64,000 nt of DNA from Phoenix dactylifera (lineage: Eukaryota > Streptophyta > Magnoliopsida > Arecales > Arecaceae): contig NC_052400.1 of assembly GCF_009389715.1 (NCBI RefSeq), positions 3,162,001 through 3,226,000 on the forward strand. Direction: 5' to 3'. Shown here one piece after another: positions 37,100 through 50,489 of this stretch (position 1 is its first letter; each line of letters starts with the position of its first letter). The translations under genes were made by a program, and so were the position numbers. The notes beneath the pieces were generated by a model, which was not told the origin of the DNA, did no database searches, and saw nothing but the letters and a program-made list of their open reading frames with translations.

Positions 37100-39941
37100 A
37101 TGTTGGTTTCAGCCATGGAGAGATGCAGTTCCTACGTCCTCATGATCCTCTCCCAGCTCAGCATCGCCGTGTTCATCATCCTACAGCAGTCGGCCGTCAC
37201 CTCCTCCGACGCCGTCAGCCCCACCATCCTCGTCCTCTACGAACACCTCCTCTCAGCCACCCTACTCTCCTCCCTCGCCCTCCTCCTCGATAGGTACCAC
37301 CCCCGATATCTTCCCCAGTCTATGCCTATTTTTTCTTCCCTTTAACTAGCCTACTTCTCTAACCCCACCTTTCTCGTCTCTTCTCCCTTCTTCCACAGAG
37401 GCAGGAGGCCGAGGCTTTCCTTCCCATTCCTCTTCTGGGCCTTCTTCGCCGGCTTCTTGCAGTTAATCGTCTTTTAAACATGCAACTCATCTGTTTCCTT
37501 CTCTTTTTCCCGTCAATTCCATGATCATGATCATTTGTTAGTAGTTAAGCTAATTAGTCTTACATTATTGACTAATTAAATGACTTGGTTGGTCTATGTA
37601 AGGATAACGACGTCTCAATTGATGATGACGATGAGCCTTCGTTACATAAAGGCGTCGTTCCAGAGCGGGGCGATGAACACGACGCCGGCGGTGGTGTTCG
37701 TGCTTGCGGTGGCTTGCCGGCGGGAGCCCTACCGGTTCGGCAGTGTCCAGGGGCAGGCCAAGCTGTGGGGGATCCTCCTCTCCGCCGCGGGTGCCACCGT
37801 CATGGTGCTCTTCTCGGGCGCTGGGCCGGATCGCTTGACCAGTTCCCCCTGGACCGGCGACCGGTTCATCGGCTGCCTCTTGGTTGGGCTGGGAATCCTC
37901 GGCTGCGCAACGGGAGCTATTTTGGTGGTAGGTGCCATGCCACTTTCATGCACGATTTGCACAGTTATTGTGGTTATTTAATGAGACAACTTTATGTACC
38001 CTATATAATATATTATTAATAACTATTCGTCTTCTGAGAGTGATCATCAAATAATTGATAGTATTTTTTAGTACAAACTATATATTTTTACTATCATTTG
38101 GTCATTTAATGTGATATATGAAAATAATGTGCTAAACCTTTGTTGCAAGTACTTGATTAATTTTCGCAGCACTAGGGAAAAATAATCGGGCGAGATTGGA
38201 CTAACATCATATAAGTTGTGGTCCTTTTAGCTATGCTATTTTAACTTCAAAATTGTCATTCTATGACTTTACCATTTTTTATGGATTTTTTTTAGCTATA
38301 TCTAAGACCTATTTATACGAATGGAGATTGATCAAGCAAGTATTTGATCCAGGTTTGGTTTGTTCATCACTATTTTGAGTCCAATTCAATCTTAATTTTG
38401 AGCCGAATCAAATACAAATCTAATTGATCAGCTTGAAAATTTCTAAATTGAGCTAGAAATCAATTCAAGCTTGAAACAAACTAACCTCAAAGTTGAATGA
38501 AAGTTTGATTCAAATATGACTTACTATTTAATATATTCAAAATAAAAATAATAAATATTCAAGTTTAGAACAATCTTAAAAGTGTGGACCACTGGAACTA
38601 AGATCCAGCAATCATTATCTAAACTATGAATACATGCATGCACTTTGTATATAAGCTAGGACACACTTGAATACGTTTTGTCCGAAATAATTTTTTGTAG
38701 AAATTAATGATGGACTTTTTTAAAATAAAAATCAATACTATTAAACAGCACAAAAAAATATCCAAAAACAAAAAATAATGAGATCTTTTATCTACACACC
38801 AAATCGATGAAAATAAATAATTATAATAAAATGATGCAATATCTGAATTTAATCTATAGTCTAGACGCATTCAAATCGCTTAAATTTGATATCTGTATGC
38901 TCAAAAACATTTTGATCAAGATCAACAGCTAATACATATAAGTTATACAGCGTACAATAAGTTTGAGCTCACTGGCTTTAAGCAATTCTGATGAATAGAA
39001 GATGGATTTTCGAAATAAATATCTTTTAATTTATAAGCATTTTATATGCCATATATGATTAATGATGTAGATTTGTAGTCCATGAGTACTTTACTTTATA
39101 TCATCCTTGATGGTAAGTATTTCCTTGTGTTGTAGGAATACGTGGCAATAAAGTATTCAGCAGATCTGACTTTATCAGCAATGATGAATGTCTCGGGGAC
39201 AATCCAAACAGCAATAATAGCAGCACTGACAGAGAGAGACCTTTCATCATGGAGAGTTCGATCGAATGGAACTCTTCTCACCATCATATATGGGGTAATG
39301 TCATTACCATCACAAGTGAAAAATACTTGGGCAATTGCATGTTGAGCTACATCAACTAGTGGAAGTAGCTCAGGTTGCTGGTATTTCTATTGCGTCCAGC
39401 TCGAGTTAATGAACAAGTTGAACTAGTAGCAATGCTAATTAGAGACAATGAGTAGCTTGCATGATTCAAAATCATTTACCACAAAGGGTCTGTAGCTGAA
39501 GTTTCCGCTGCTATCTCTTGCAGGGAACTGTGGTTACAGGGCTTACATACCTGACAACGAATTGGTGCATACACAAGGAAGGCCCTGTCTTCACATCAGC
39601 ATTTTCTCCACTGCTCATCGTCTTCTCCTTCCTTCTGGAGATACTTATCTTGCATCGTGCCGCCCATCTTGCAAGGTTTGATAAAGATCTCTCCTTGGCC
39701 AATTCCATCATTACCATGGTTCTTTGGTTGCATATCATTAATCAAATTTTCTATGCTTGCTAATGGTTTTGGTGTTGGGATTTTACACAGTATTATTGGG
39801 GCCGCTCTTGTTGTCGGGGGTCTATATCTCCTGTTGTGGGCAAAATCCAAGGACTACAAGCTGGAGAAAATTGCCATTGAAGGACAAAGTCATGCAACCG
39901 AAGGCTCAACTACAGAACCATTGCTGCCGAATGAAGTTTAA
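37100..39941 (+). CDS. WAT1-related EamA-family transporter, tandem copy B
   Basis: Six exons (37100-37293, 37399-37461, 37603-37927, 39136-39294, 39524-39675, 39791-39941) give 1044 bases and 347 residues, the same total as copy A. Exons 2 and 5 have identical lengths to copy A (63 and 152) and every intron phase matches, so the genes are tandem duplicates. The protein has about ten membrane segments in two EamA halves, with SLRYIKASFQSGAMNTTPAVVFVLAV-type sequence in the first and NWCIHKEGPVFTSAFSPLL in the second (read in parts of 20 residues or fewer). The start is ATG at 37100; a second in-frame ATG at 37115 would shorten it by five residues. The C-terminus ends LLPNEV. Substrate unknown. 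The third intron is 1.2 kb. Nothing suggests inactivation. Confidence 0.9.
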
Positions 39942-42900
39942 CCGCACACATTATATATATATATATATAGCTAGGGTCTTGCATTAATTCGACAATTAGT
40001 CTCCTGGCGATCTAGTGATTTTCTCGATCACTGTATGCTAGGAGAAACAAAATCATAAGCAGCAACCTCTATTTTAGAGAGAGTTAGAATAAATCTCCAA
40101 GAAATAAAATTTCATTTTCAAGATTGTACGCAATGATTTCTATTGAAACAAAAATATATATATATGGAAACAAAAGACAGTAAAAGTATTCCATTTGCCA
40201 TCATACAAGACAGTAACACTTATCCGCACTAACAAAAGACATAAAAGTATATTGCCTGTATTTCTAAATGGTAAGCACTAGGTTCAGCACTACATCATTG
40301 CTCAAGAAAAAAAAGAGAGAAAAAAGGGGGGAAAAACCACTCTGTTGCCTTTGACAAGGCCAATCAATCTAGTACCACTCATCAAACACCATATGATCAT
40401 AACAGTATCACATATATCGAAACAAATCAATTCCATTGCTTATATCGTGGCTAATCAATCAACATCAGCTTCTCAAAGACCATACTGACAACAACAGTAT
40501 CACACTGCATATATAGAAAGAAATCAATTCTAACAGCTTTTGTTTGACAACTATTTTAGTGGGAAGCAGTCTATTGCTTACACCAAGGCTCAACAATCAA
40601 CAACAACTTTCCAAGCACCATGTGAGAATAACAGTATATGGAAAGAAATCAGTTCTAACAGCATAATTTTACTAGTATTTTACTTGGAATTATACTTTCC
40701 CATGAGCATCCATGTGGAATCAATCTTGATAGAGGGAGGAGAGAAATTGATCCATCTTGATGTGTACCCTTAAGTCAGGTTTGGAATCCGGAAGCCCCGT
40801 GACATTCATGCATCCTTGTTCATGCTTAAAAAGTTGGCCTGCTCAGATGTACAATTTGCTCAGATAGATATTGTGTGCGATCATATGCAAGAAATAACAT
40901 GAAAAATCAATCACAGGCAAACTGGTTTCTTGTCATACTTTGCAGAACAAAAAATGAGCAAGGTTATATCAAGCTTGCTTGTTCACAATCACACTGGGAA
41001 AACAAAACCACATGCTTTTTACTAGAGATTTTATTGAAATGATCTTCAGTAAAATCTCACAAATGCATTGAAGGTTAACAAATAAAGTAGATGTTGCTGC
41101 ATGACTGATTCAATCATTTTTACAATTACATTTGTTAATTTGTTTGATGATTAACATTCTAAATGGCTAGTTATATTTCAAGCCAGTTGAATCCATTTCA
41201 TGTAAAGGTAGGATATTCATATCCTACTATGTGGGAAGGAATGTGGTCTAAATGAGCATTTATTCTGGGTGAATTATGGCTTTCAGTACTTTTAGACAAA
41301 ATAACATAAATGTTTTTTTTTTTTTTTTGCACCCAAACATGAACCATGTGATTGTTCTTGTATAATAGATGCATAGGATAATCAACAAAGGAGATAACTG
41401 TAAGCGAGAAGGTTGTTGTAAAATAGCCAAAGTATCTCCTTAACCACACCAAAGAAAGGGGAGTTCTATTTTGTTACCCAGGAAAGAGCCTTGGTTGCAC
41501 AACAACAATTAGGTATAAGCACCAACAACAGAAAACCCAGACTGAAGACTCCGATCTGGTTTGTCCCATCAACAAAAAGCAAAAATGTGCTTCAATAGCT
41601 TTAGAATTTTCAATGGGCAGATTTTTCATCAAATGCACTATAATAACTAAAAAATAGCATGTCATTGCAAGGAGGTTTTTTTTTTAAAAAAAAAATCCAG
41701 TAACGTAAAGACAGTGCAGAACTTTGGCACTTGGTTGTCAAAAAAATGAATATTGCAAATTACAAAACACAGCTTTCTGCAGTTATGGAATCTAAACTCA
41801 AAGTTAGTTTCCTTCATATGATCAACAAAAGGAAGCAAAGGCTTTGAGCTAATTGACAAAGGGTCAAAACCAGTACATGACAATAAACATGCAATACCTA
41901 TCTCTCTTCATGCCCCACATCTCTTATCTGAACTCAAGGACAAAATTGCTGTCATCCTTGTGAAACTGTTTTATAGTGAGCACATGATTGTGTGCTCACA
42001 TTACCACTCTGATGCATAATTTTCTAGTTGCAAAACATGGAGGCAATCATACAATACTTGAAGGAGTAAAGCCTTCCTCACAAAGGCATCCAAAAAAAAA
42101 TACTTTCCGGGTGATCAACAAAAGGAGTGCCAGAGAAGAATTGATGGATGAGGAAAAGGATGTATTACAAAATTGGGTGCAAAGTGCAGCGCAAATTCAG
42201 TGGCTCTAAAAGAATTGCATCACAATCTTCCAACCAGTAAACCAATAATAACATAAAGAACTCCACCCATCATATTAAGAATTGCCACAGTTAAGATCCA
42301 CATATGGTAGTTAATTGAATTACATTTGAAATAAAGATCATAATTGAAGGTTATATATTCAGTATTTTCATAAGTCCGCTCGCAGTTATAGTTGTCACAA
42401 CCCAGTTTGTGACAGAGTTGGCTTTCAAGTCTTCTGAGATACCTTAATTTTAGTCGAGAAGGGAAGAAATCTTGTTTTAGTTTGTCTATAAAATGTAGTT
42501 TAATTCTCTTAACCTTCTGTAAGAAATATGTATTCAAAAAGATAGTTATTGTATTCATTGCCTATGTCGTGAAATACTCATGTTTATAGAATCACTGCAA
42601 GATCATGGAGTAATCTTCAAGAGAGTGTGTTCCAACTTCCAATCTTGGTCTTGCCTTGGCAAAGAGATGACAAAACACAACATCTATATTGCTATATAAA
42701 AAACCACCCAATTATTAAACATAGTGGGGAATCTTATGTTTGAAAATTTAATTCTACCACTCTCACCAACTTGATAGTTCTTTATTTAAGATCCATTAAT
42801 TCTTTTTAAAAAAAAAAACAACAACGTTGGCATGCCTTATATTCTCCCATAAAGTTATGAATGAAAAAGGGAGCAACATGACAACTGTTTGCGGACTTCA

Positions 42901-43285
42901 AAGGTACCGGACTAAGGAAACCCTCCTAATATGTGACAAATCCCAAAAATAGAAAACAAAGAAACATAATGACACAAGATATCTCAATGAATTGGAACCC
43001 ATGAAAGATCACTTCTCCTCGCCCAAATCACAAAAACCATTTTTTTCCGCATATTTTTTGAATAAATCAGGAAAAGAGACAGAAGCGATGCAAGAGCTTA
43101 CAGAGATTATTCTAATGGATCTTCCTTCGCGGGGGTTGCTTCTGGGTAGCCAATTTATACATCCAAAAGACCTAAAACGGAGGCAACAAAGCTTATCTCC
43201 TTGATCCAATAGATAGAGATGGATTGCTTCAAAAACAGAGAGAAAGAGAAAGGGGATTCGACGGATCGAAGAAGCGGGTACGCAC
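39942..43285. other. Gene-poor stretch 3' of the WAT1-related pair
   Basis: A (TA) run at about 39950-39968 lies just after the stop codon of copy B. Between 40360 and 40640 several loosely similar blocks recur (ACATCAATC, CACCATATGA, AACAGTATCACA-like), a degenerate short repeat. No protein-coding stretch can be supported. If the minus-strand exon at 43286-43384 is real, its later exons should lie here, but I could not identify them. Confidence 0.4.
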
Positions 43286-43384
43286 CAAGGCCAAGACGTG
43301 GACCGCCAAGAGAACGATAACAAAGAGAGACGCGTTGTCCAGAATCCAAGGTCCAGACGTCGACGTCGGTCGCCTCTCCGCCAT
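43286..43384 (-). CDS. Possible first exon of a small membrane protein
   Basis: In a GC-rich island the minus strand has an ATG (43382-43384) followed by 33 codons: a polar N-terminus (MAERRPTSTSGPW), then a hydrophobic stretch of about 17 residues (LFVIVLLAVHVLAL). A good donor GTGCGT follows immediately (43285 downward). Many plants have tiny single-helix proteins that begin like this, but I cannot name the family with certainty and did not find a convincing second exon. The longer frames read through on this strand use a different frame. CpG-rich sequence here fits a promoter and first exon. Treat as a lead, not a gene call. Confidence 0.35.
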
Positions 43385-43567
43385 CGCCCAAATCTCCGAA
43401 GGCTTCCGGGGCTCGCTCGCTCGCTCGCTCGGCGCTGGCCAAACAAAACCCCACCTTGCCTTGTTGAGAGAAGCTTGAGGCGGTGGTCCAATTGAAAAAG
43501 GAGATCAGAGATCAAAAGGACATCATTTTCCTGGAACGTACACATTAAACCACTATCTATTTCAGTT

Positions 43568-44260
43568 TGTACTGGAGCCGGCAACTGGCGTGCCGGGACT
43601 AGTTTAAACTTGAGATGCATTGCTACATCTGCATATGACACAGGGGTTTGCACTAAATATTTAGAAGCACTAAAAAGTTTTTTACCATGAAGTTCTGTAA
43701 TGACTGCAGCAAATAGCTATCAAATAGTTAAACCATATGCAATTTTACACAATAACATCTTAGAATATTTATCTATAAAATTTCATTACTTATATCTATA
43801 GATTATATGTAAGTTCTACAATGAAGCCACCTGCAATGGTAAACTCATAAGGGGTTCTCCACCTCCATGTAAGCCCTCTATCTATCCAATCTCTGAAATT
43901 CAAATGATTAGCTCTTTGCACTTGACATGAAAGATTTTACTGAAAAACCTTTTAGGTATGTTCTATAGGAAGTTAGATGCAAAATGTTAATTGTAAGGGT
44001 TTGGACCAGTACCAACACTGCTAGCTGGGGGCTAGTTTAAAGTTTGAACTTGACATGTACACTTTTATATATGATCCCTATAGAAAAAACAAAAAAGAAA
44101 CCCTGAGGAAATCATGCATAATAGTTAAGTCCTATGATAGAGATGTAAAAATGCATGTATAGAACTTGAACTAGTCCCGGCAAGCCAAGTGTCGGGACTA
44201 ACTTCAGTAACTTAGCTTGAACTGGTGTCGGCAGGCCAAATTCAGAGACTAATTCAAAGT
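43568..44260. repeat. Four degenerate copies of a 40-bp motif
   Basis: Copies near 43572-43610, 44001-44040, 44166-44202 and 44218-44255 share a pattern like GAACTAGTCCCGGCA, a short spacer, then CGGGACTA and an AT-rich tail. Each copy is itself partly palindromic (CCGGCA ... TGCCGG). Such units occur in subterminal regions of some DNA transposons; I cannot identify the family. Confidence 0.5.
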
Positions 44261-47200
44261 AAACATATGTATTCTTATACATAACACCCTTACCTTCTTG
44301 TTATAGTTACAAGCATTTCTTTTTTCTTTTGTAAATTCTTTTGTTCTTTTGAATAAAAGCTAAGGAGGGGATTACCTTCTTCATTACTTTCAGAAAAATA
44401 TACGACACCAGAAAAATATATGGACTGCCCTTTCATTGTTATCCATTCATAGGAGCTTGCCTATTCCAGAAGCAACACCATCTCTCTCTCGCTCTCTCTG
44501 ATAATGATCACTTCTCTCTACACTCCTTTGCTGAGAAGATCGAATAGGAGTGACTCCTACATTGGCCTGCGGATCTCCACATGATTCTCTCTCTTAGCTT
44601 ATGAATGAATGTAGCTTTAAGCTATATGCTGTAGCTTTTTCTCTGACATCAATGCATTAAAAGACATCCTTTTTAAGGTTTCAACTTTCAAAATATTGAT
44701 GAGGTCAAAACATACCTTTTCCTTGGGTCAATGCATGCTTTGTTGAATGTTCTCCTTAGATCTAGTTTATCAATTAGCTTCATATCTACAGAACAGGAAG
44801 GAATTGCTAGTAATGGACGAGTTTTGGACCTAGGCAGCAACTTGTCATTTTCCTCATCAAAAGAACCATTGGCATTTTTAGTATTTGTTGTTATGTTACA
44901 TTCTATAGTTTTCTGGTTCACGCATTGTCATTAACATCTCCTTTTTAATTTTAACTTGAATAGGAGCAAGGTGTTGTTATCTTTTCTATGAGAATTATAC
45001 ATTTATTTGGGTGATTATTAGGATTCTCACCAATTATTGCTAATGTAGCATTTACAGCTTTTATGTAGAAATTGTTTTAATCAAGATATTAGTAGGTACT
45101 GGGTGTTTGGACAATAGGTAGCCCTTTTTTACCTTCCTTTATGTTGAAGATAAGCTACGAGCATGAGAAATCTTTGATGTTCAGATCTGTCAGGGCAAAG
45201 TTTACGGAATTTGATGGAGCTCAGCTGGATGTGCAGACAAGAACTTCATGGGCGACTGTTGTAACCCAATAGTACTGTGCATTAAACCAGATTCACAAGA
45301 TAACTACTAACTCTATGAAAATTTCAGGGACAGATTATTGGCTGCAACTTGTATGATGGTGATCCTTGAAAGTACCTATCTCAGAATGTGAACACAGCAA
45401 GTTTCTGTAATATCAGCTGCTCAAGGCTAGGCCATGAGTATTCCTGAGTTACTGTCATGGCAAAAGATTGAGATGCTTAAATGTTTCACATATTACACTA
45501 TGTTACAGCTTTCAGACTTCTCTATGCTTTGCACTTGTAGGTCTTTGTTTTCGCCATCGTACTTATCTCTGCCACTTATGGTGGAATATACAGAGGCCTT
45601 TCGCACAATCAGTAAAATAATTTGTGTAAAACTAATCAAAAGAAAAGAAAAAGGAAAAAAATAGGAAACATTTGGTTCCTAGCACTTGCAGCTTTGAACT
45701 AGATTAAGCCAACCGTAAGACAGATTCTTTATAATGTAAATTAGGTGGATTAAACAGTTCATTTGCATGGATAACATATGGCTAGTGATGCCAAGTCCTT
45801 GAGACTGGATATTAAACCACTCAGAGATCATCGCATGGACCAGACCCTATTTCAAGAACAAGTGCAGTATGGCTGCCTAAACTAAGTCCAGTTTCCCCCA
45901 AGTCCTGTCCAGATTTGTCCTCTCACATTAGCTCTGCTTCAGTATTTTCTTTTAATTGTTATTTTGTAAGAAAAAAAAAGGTAAAACATGATTGCATTCA
46001 TTGAAATCTTCTGTTTCAGTATTAAATTGCAGGCTTGTCATTCTCTAACCTTTTTCCCCTCTCCTCATGGAACTCTACCATGGTTCAAAGTAACAGCCCT
46101 TCAACACTCTCCATCCACAAATATGATTGTGAATACTTGTTATATTACCATTATAACAATGTTGTATAACATTATTAATGACTATAACATCTTAATTCAA
46201 TTTATAGTTATTGATGGATTCAGTTTGATCTTGTATTTAAGAAGCAGCTGCCTGCTGTAGTGGCAGCTTGAAAACCGACAAATGACCACAACAGCAGTTG
46301 CTTGAAATGTTTTCCAGAGGTCAATCAATGCACAGAAATGAGCCCCTTGTTTTCTTCCAATCTAATTTGGACTTTGCCCTATTAATTTATAATAAAGACT
46401 TGGTTTGCAGTAGCGAGAAAACTACATTTATTCCCATCCATCTGAATCAGACTATTTTTGCATGAAAATTCTAAGTATGTTACCTTCTGTGTTTCATCCA
46501 ATTATGTTCCGGACCAAAACTAACTGTTCATCCATCGAAATTAGTGATTGACTAGTAACTAGTAAATATGGACCATCTAGGAAATATACATGGCAAATAA
46601 CTTTTGAAATTGGCAATCTGTGAAGAGCTACTCAAATTAGTAACATACATGGATTATGTATGTGCATGCTTTTGTCTAGACACACCCACATTAATTGGAA
46701 AAAGGCTTTCGTTTAGATATGAACTATATACATTGGCTAGAGATCAGGGCAAAAGGCATTTGCCTATCTATCTAGGTGGTTCAAGAGATAGATGCTGTCA
46801 TTAGATAACAGCATTAATATAATCAATAAGCCTCATTCACTTCATCTACTTATATCTTATTTTTTTTAAAGAAAAAGAAATAAAAATTGGGGTTTTGAGG
46901 GGGGAGCTGGGTGAGATCTCAGACCTAACTAGTTGTTTGTGACTGTGAGCAGTTATCTGTAGCTATCTGCTTCCCTCATTAGTATCCCAAGTCAGCTTCA
47001 CATTTGCTACACTAGGATTTTAGTTTTCAAACTATCAACTCCACTTGTAGCATCACTCTAAATACCTTGTCCAATTGCAGCCTTGTGAAGCAGTTGAAAA
47101 TTATTGACACTGTTACTAGAGGCTCCTTGATTTTAGAATACATATTTAATTTGGAGAAGAAGTGTAGGTGAATATGTAGATGTATATTTTCTCAGCTCTC

Positions 47201-47935
47201 GTCGGAATAATAGTTGTTGGATAATCTGGTGATTACTTTTACATTACAAGGATGCTGCTTTAACTGATTATTTTGTTATTTTAAGCTTTTAAGCTTAAAG
47301 AAAGCCATGAGATAAGTTGACCATGCAGCACAAGCCCTACACTTCTGGCCAAGCTGCACCATTGTTTTGTTGTTTTGCAAGGGCTTCGCCGGATCTGATT
47401 GACCACTGAAGTGCCTTGATTTCAATCTGCTTGGGAATTTCCAAGTTCTCTTTGTATTGTCCTCAATGTGGATGTGAGTTATATATGAAGTCTTGTGTTA
47501 CTGTGGTTCTGTTCCATCAAAGGCTAGGGAAAGCAATCATATGTCTTTCTTCCTTGGCTTGGACGAAGGAAACGAGATAGTTGTCAGATGATAAACGAAC
47601 CACATCTAAAAGCGACATCCAATACAGGAGGGTTGATTGAGACTTTGCGGCATTTTATTGCAGAATCAGCAATGATTCTTGAATTAGCCATTAATTAGTA
47701 TGGTTTGTATTTTTAGCATTTGCTAACTTTTAATCTTCTTCATATTAGTAGTCTTTGTCTCATTTTTTTGTATGTATGTACTTTGAGATGTTTTTATCCA
47801 TGGCTACTTGCATGGAACCACTTCTTGTTATTTGGAACTATCTTTGCAGATAAAGATGAATAGATGTGAACTTTTGGAGAACAAAACGGTTACGACTCTC
47901 ACTCTAGTTGGTATTGGTAGGTAGGTATTGTATAA

Positions 47936-48758
47936 AATTCCATATAGCTTTGATACCATGTAAAAAAAAATCTAACTAAGACCAACAAATATCGAACAAC
48001 CATATTTTCCAATTATCACTTCACGCAATACTTGAAATCATGCATCTATACATTTGTGTGTACCCTAATTAGCACTCGAGCATTTTCTTCTGCTATGATA
48101 TCTATGAATTTTCACTCAAACACGCGCACCTCGAGCATACTTGTACCTACAAGGCTCACTCTTAGCTTTATGCACCTGCACATACTAGATTTCTTTGAAT
48201 ATGGAACCAATTTCCATGCTTCTTGCTTGATCAAGAAAGCAACTGGTGCTACATCATATGTAGCATCTTCTAGCTATTTAATTTTTAGAGTAGCCTCAAG
48301 ATTATCTTTGTAGACATATTAGGATCCGACTGCAAGCCCTAACCTACTTGCTCTTCAAGCCGAGAGAAAACTAGGAAAATAATTAGCTTACCTTTCTCAT
48401 GCTTCAAAATCAAGAATACCCAAGTCTTCTTGAGCTCATCATCATCTCAAATATCCATAAAGTTCCTCTGATCCACCATAACTAGAAGATAAAGTATTGT
48501 TCTACTTTTTCCATCGCAAAAATTAAGAGCGCAGTAGTAGAAGACTTAGCTGATAAGATATGTTTGCTCAAGTGCACAAAAAATCATAGATGGTGTCCAA
48601 ATGCTTGCATATAAGCATGGAGAATTACAAGAAGCTCAAGAACACTGCAAAGTCATAAATGCAATAAACCACCATAGCACTCAAAATACCTGCCAGAAAA
48701 AATCTTGGCTCTAATCCCAAGTACGAAATTCCATCTAACTCTGATACCATGCATAAAA
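47936..48758. repeat. Direct repeat pair carrying a tRNA-Met primer-site complement
   Basis: AAATTCCAT, then CTTTGATACCATG or CTCTGATACCATG, occurs at about 47936-47964 and 48727-48755. GATACCA is the complement of the primer-binding site used by many plant LTR elements. The 790-bp interval has no recognisable coding domain. Probably a decayed LTR-element fragment; fossil, family unknown. Confidence 0.35.
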
Positions 48759-50019
48759 TTTATAAATCATGTAATAGCATACAACATAATGATACGGTTA
48801 CTTGTAGAGTAATATTGACCAGCCTTGGATCATCAAGAACAAGCACCAATTATAATATATAGAAAAAGATTATGAGAAAATTAAAGTTGAGAAGGATAAA
48901 TCCAGAGACAAAAGATAGGTAAATTTTATTGATAAATGAAATGTACAAAATTGGATCAAAGTTTTTGGCTTCTACTCCTTAAAAAAAAGGTTTCATAAAA
49001 TCTCTCTCTAATAGTGCGCGCATCAAGAACTAGAGCACTCTACTTCTAACAAGCCACAAAGATTGTTTTGGAAGCTAAGAACGATCTTCGTACTCAAACT
49101 AGAATATTATTGATTGCATATTTAAAATAATTTTTTTAAGCCTATCCGCACTTCGAAGCCAACTTTTGCTCGAGCTCAAATCCAAATCACTTCGATCTCT
49201 CTTTTTTTTTTTTTTGATGAAGAAAGAGGCAAAACCATTCAGCCTTTGTTAAAAAAAAAAGTTTACATAAATTATTTATAAAAAATTTATAAAAAATATA
49301 TATAAAAGAGCGATAAATATTTTTTATAAAAGATAGTGATTTGTAAGTAGACTTGCTAAATTATTGAATAAGCCAAACAACCTCACCAATGATTTGAAGG
49401 AAAAATTCACTATCTCAGCTAGAAAAATTAACAGGTATCAGGTGGCTCTGGAAAATAAATTGCAGACAAGCCTTCCGGATTTCTCTGGTGTTTGATGGGC
49501 TGACGTGGAACGGTCAGTGGTGGTAGGGAGAGGGGGCCCACTCTTAAGGCCCCAAGCCTCAGTCACAGACCGAGAGCAAACAAGTGTCACGAGGTGAGAG
49601 GGATAGGGGAGCAATCACTTCGAGTGGGACCTGAGGTAGGTTGCCTCGCACTTGGAAAGTCTATAATGATGAATGATTGAATTGAATGGCTTCTTGTCAA
49701 TTATAATTCCCCAAGGTTAAATTTTGTTTGCTTTTTTTTTTTTAACCATGTTTTTTCTTGTATATTTCTATTTAGTCATCAATAAGATTTTAATGTTACA
49801 GGACATTTTTCTTAGCTAGGTCTTGAACTAAAGTAGGTTTGAGACTGAAAAACTGCATATAATTATGTGAGATGAAGATTTAAATGTTTTCATAAAAGTC
49901 TATTTGGATATTTTTATAGAATTAGACTAAAAGTTTCTGTAGAATGCATGGATAGAGCCATCTGTTTAAGCATGACACTATATCTGCTGAATACCATCCA
50001 ACCTAAATTCTATGAATAA

Positions 50020-50051
<32 letters not shown>

Positions 50052-50489
50052 TTTATTTTTTTTTTTCCAGCTCAAAGATTAGGATTTCGGCTATAGATGA
50101 GCTAATAAGAGTGATTCTTTTAGGATTTTTAACCTAATTATGTAGAAACATTCATTCTGGACCTAAGTATGGAGTGAAAAGTGTAAAATGGAAAAGAGAA
50201 CCCAGTTAATATTATCAAAAAACAGCTACGTTAAAAAAAGAAATAGCTGAAGTACTTTATAATTGCTTCCAGACATCAATGAGCCCATTCTTACTCTGTA
50301 ACTCATACCTCGCTATTTTTTTTTTTTTTTGCGAGGTGACCACCATAGGAAGGATGAAGTCCTTTCATATACCTTCAACCAACTTCCATGGTCATGGATA
50401 AAGAACACTGATTTTGTGATCATGATGATTCCTTTCACTAACACTATAATGAGCTAACATTCTGTTAGCTAATTAAACATCACCGAGTC

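Larger units (their letters stand above)
43385..50489. other. Gene-poor stretch with decayed repeats
   Basis: Long AT-rich region. It contains a dispersed motif of about 40 bp in four degenerate copies (43568-44260) and two copies of a 28-bp block carrying a tRNA-Met primer-site complement (about 47936 and 48727), which suggests remains of retroelements. A (TA) run lies at 50024-50051. T-runs at 49202-49216 and 50318-50331 could be old poly(A) tails in reverse. No protein can be supported on either strand. Confidence 0.4.

Noticed and set aside
43009-43653. 214-residue minus-strand frame
   Set aside because: Its residues look random and Arg/Ser-rich; the possible exon at 43286-43384 uses another frame and has a clear helix and splice donor.
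48032-48313. 93-residue frame inside the 47.9-48.8 kb repeat interval
   Set aside because: No domain; lies in probable retroelement debris.
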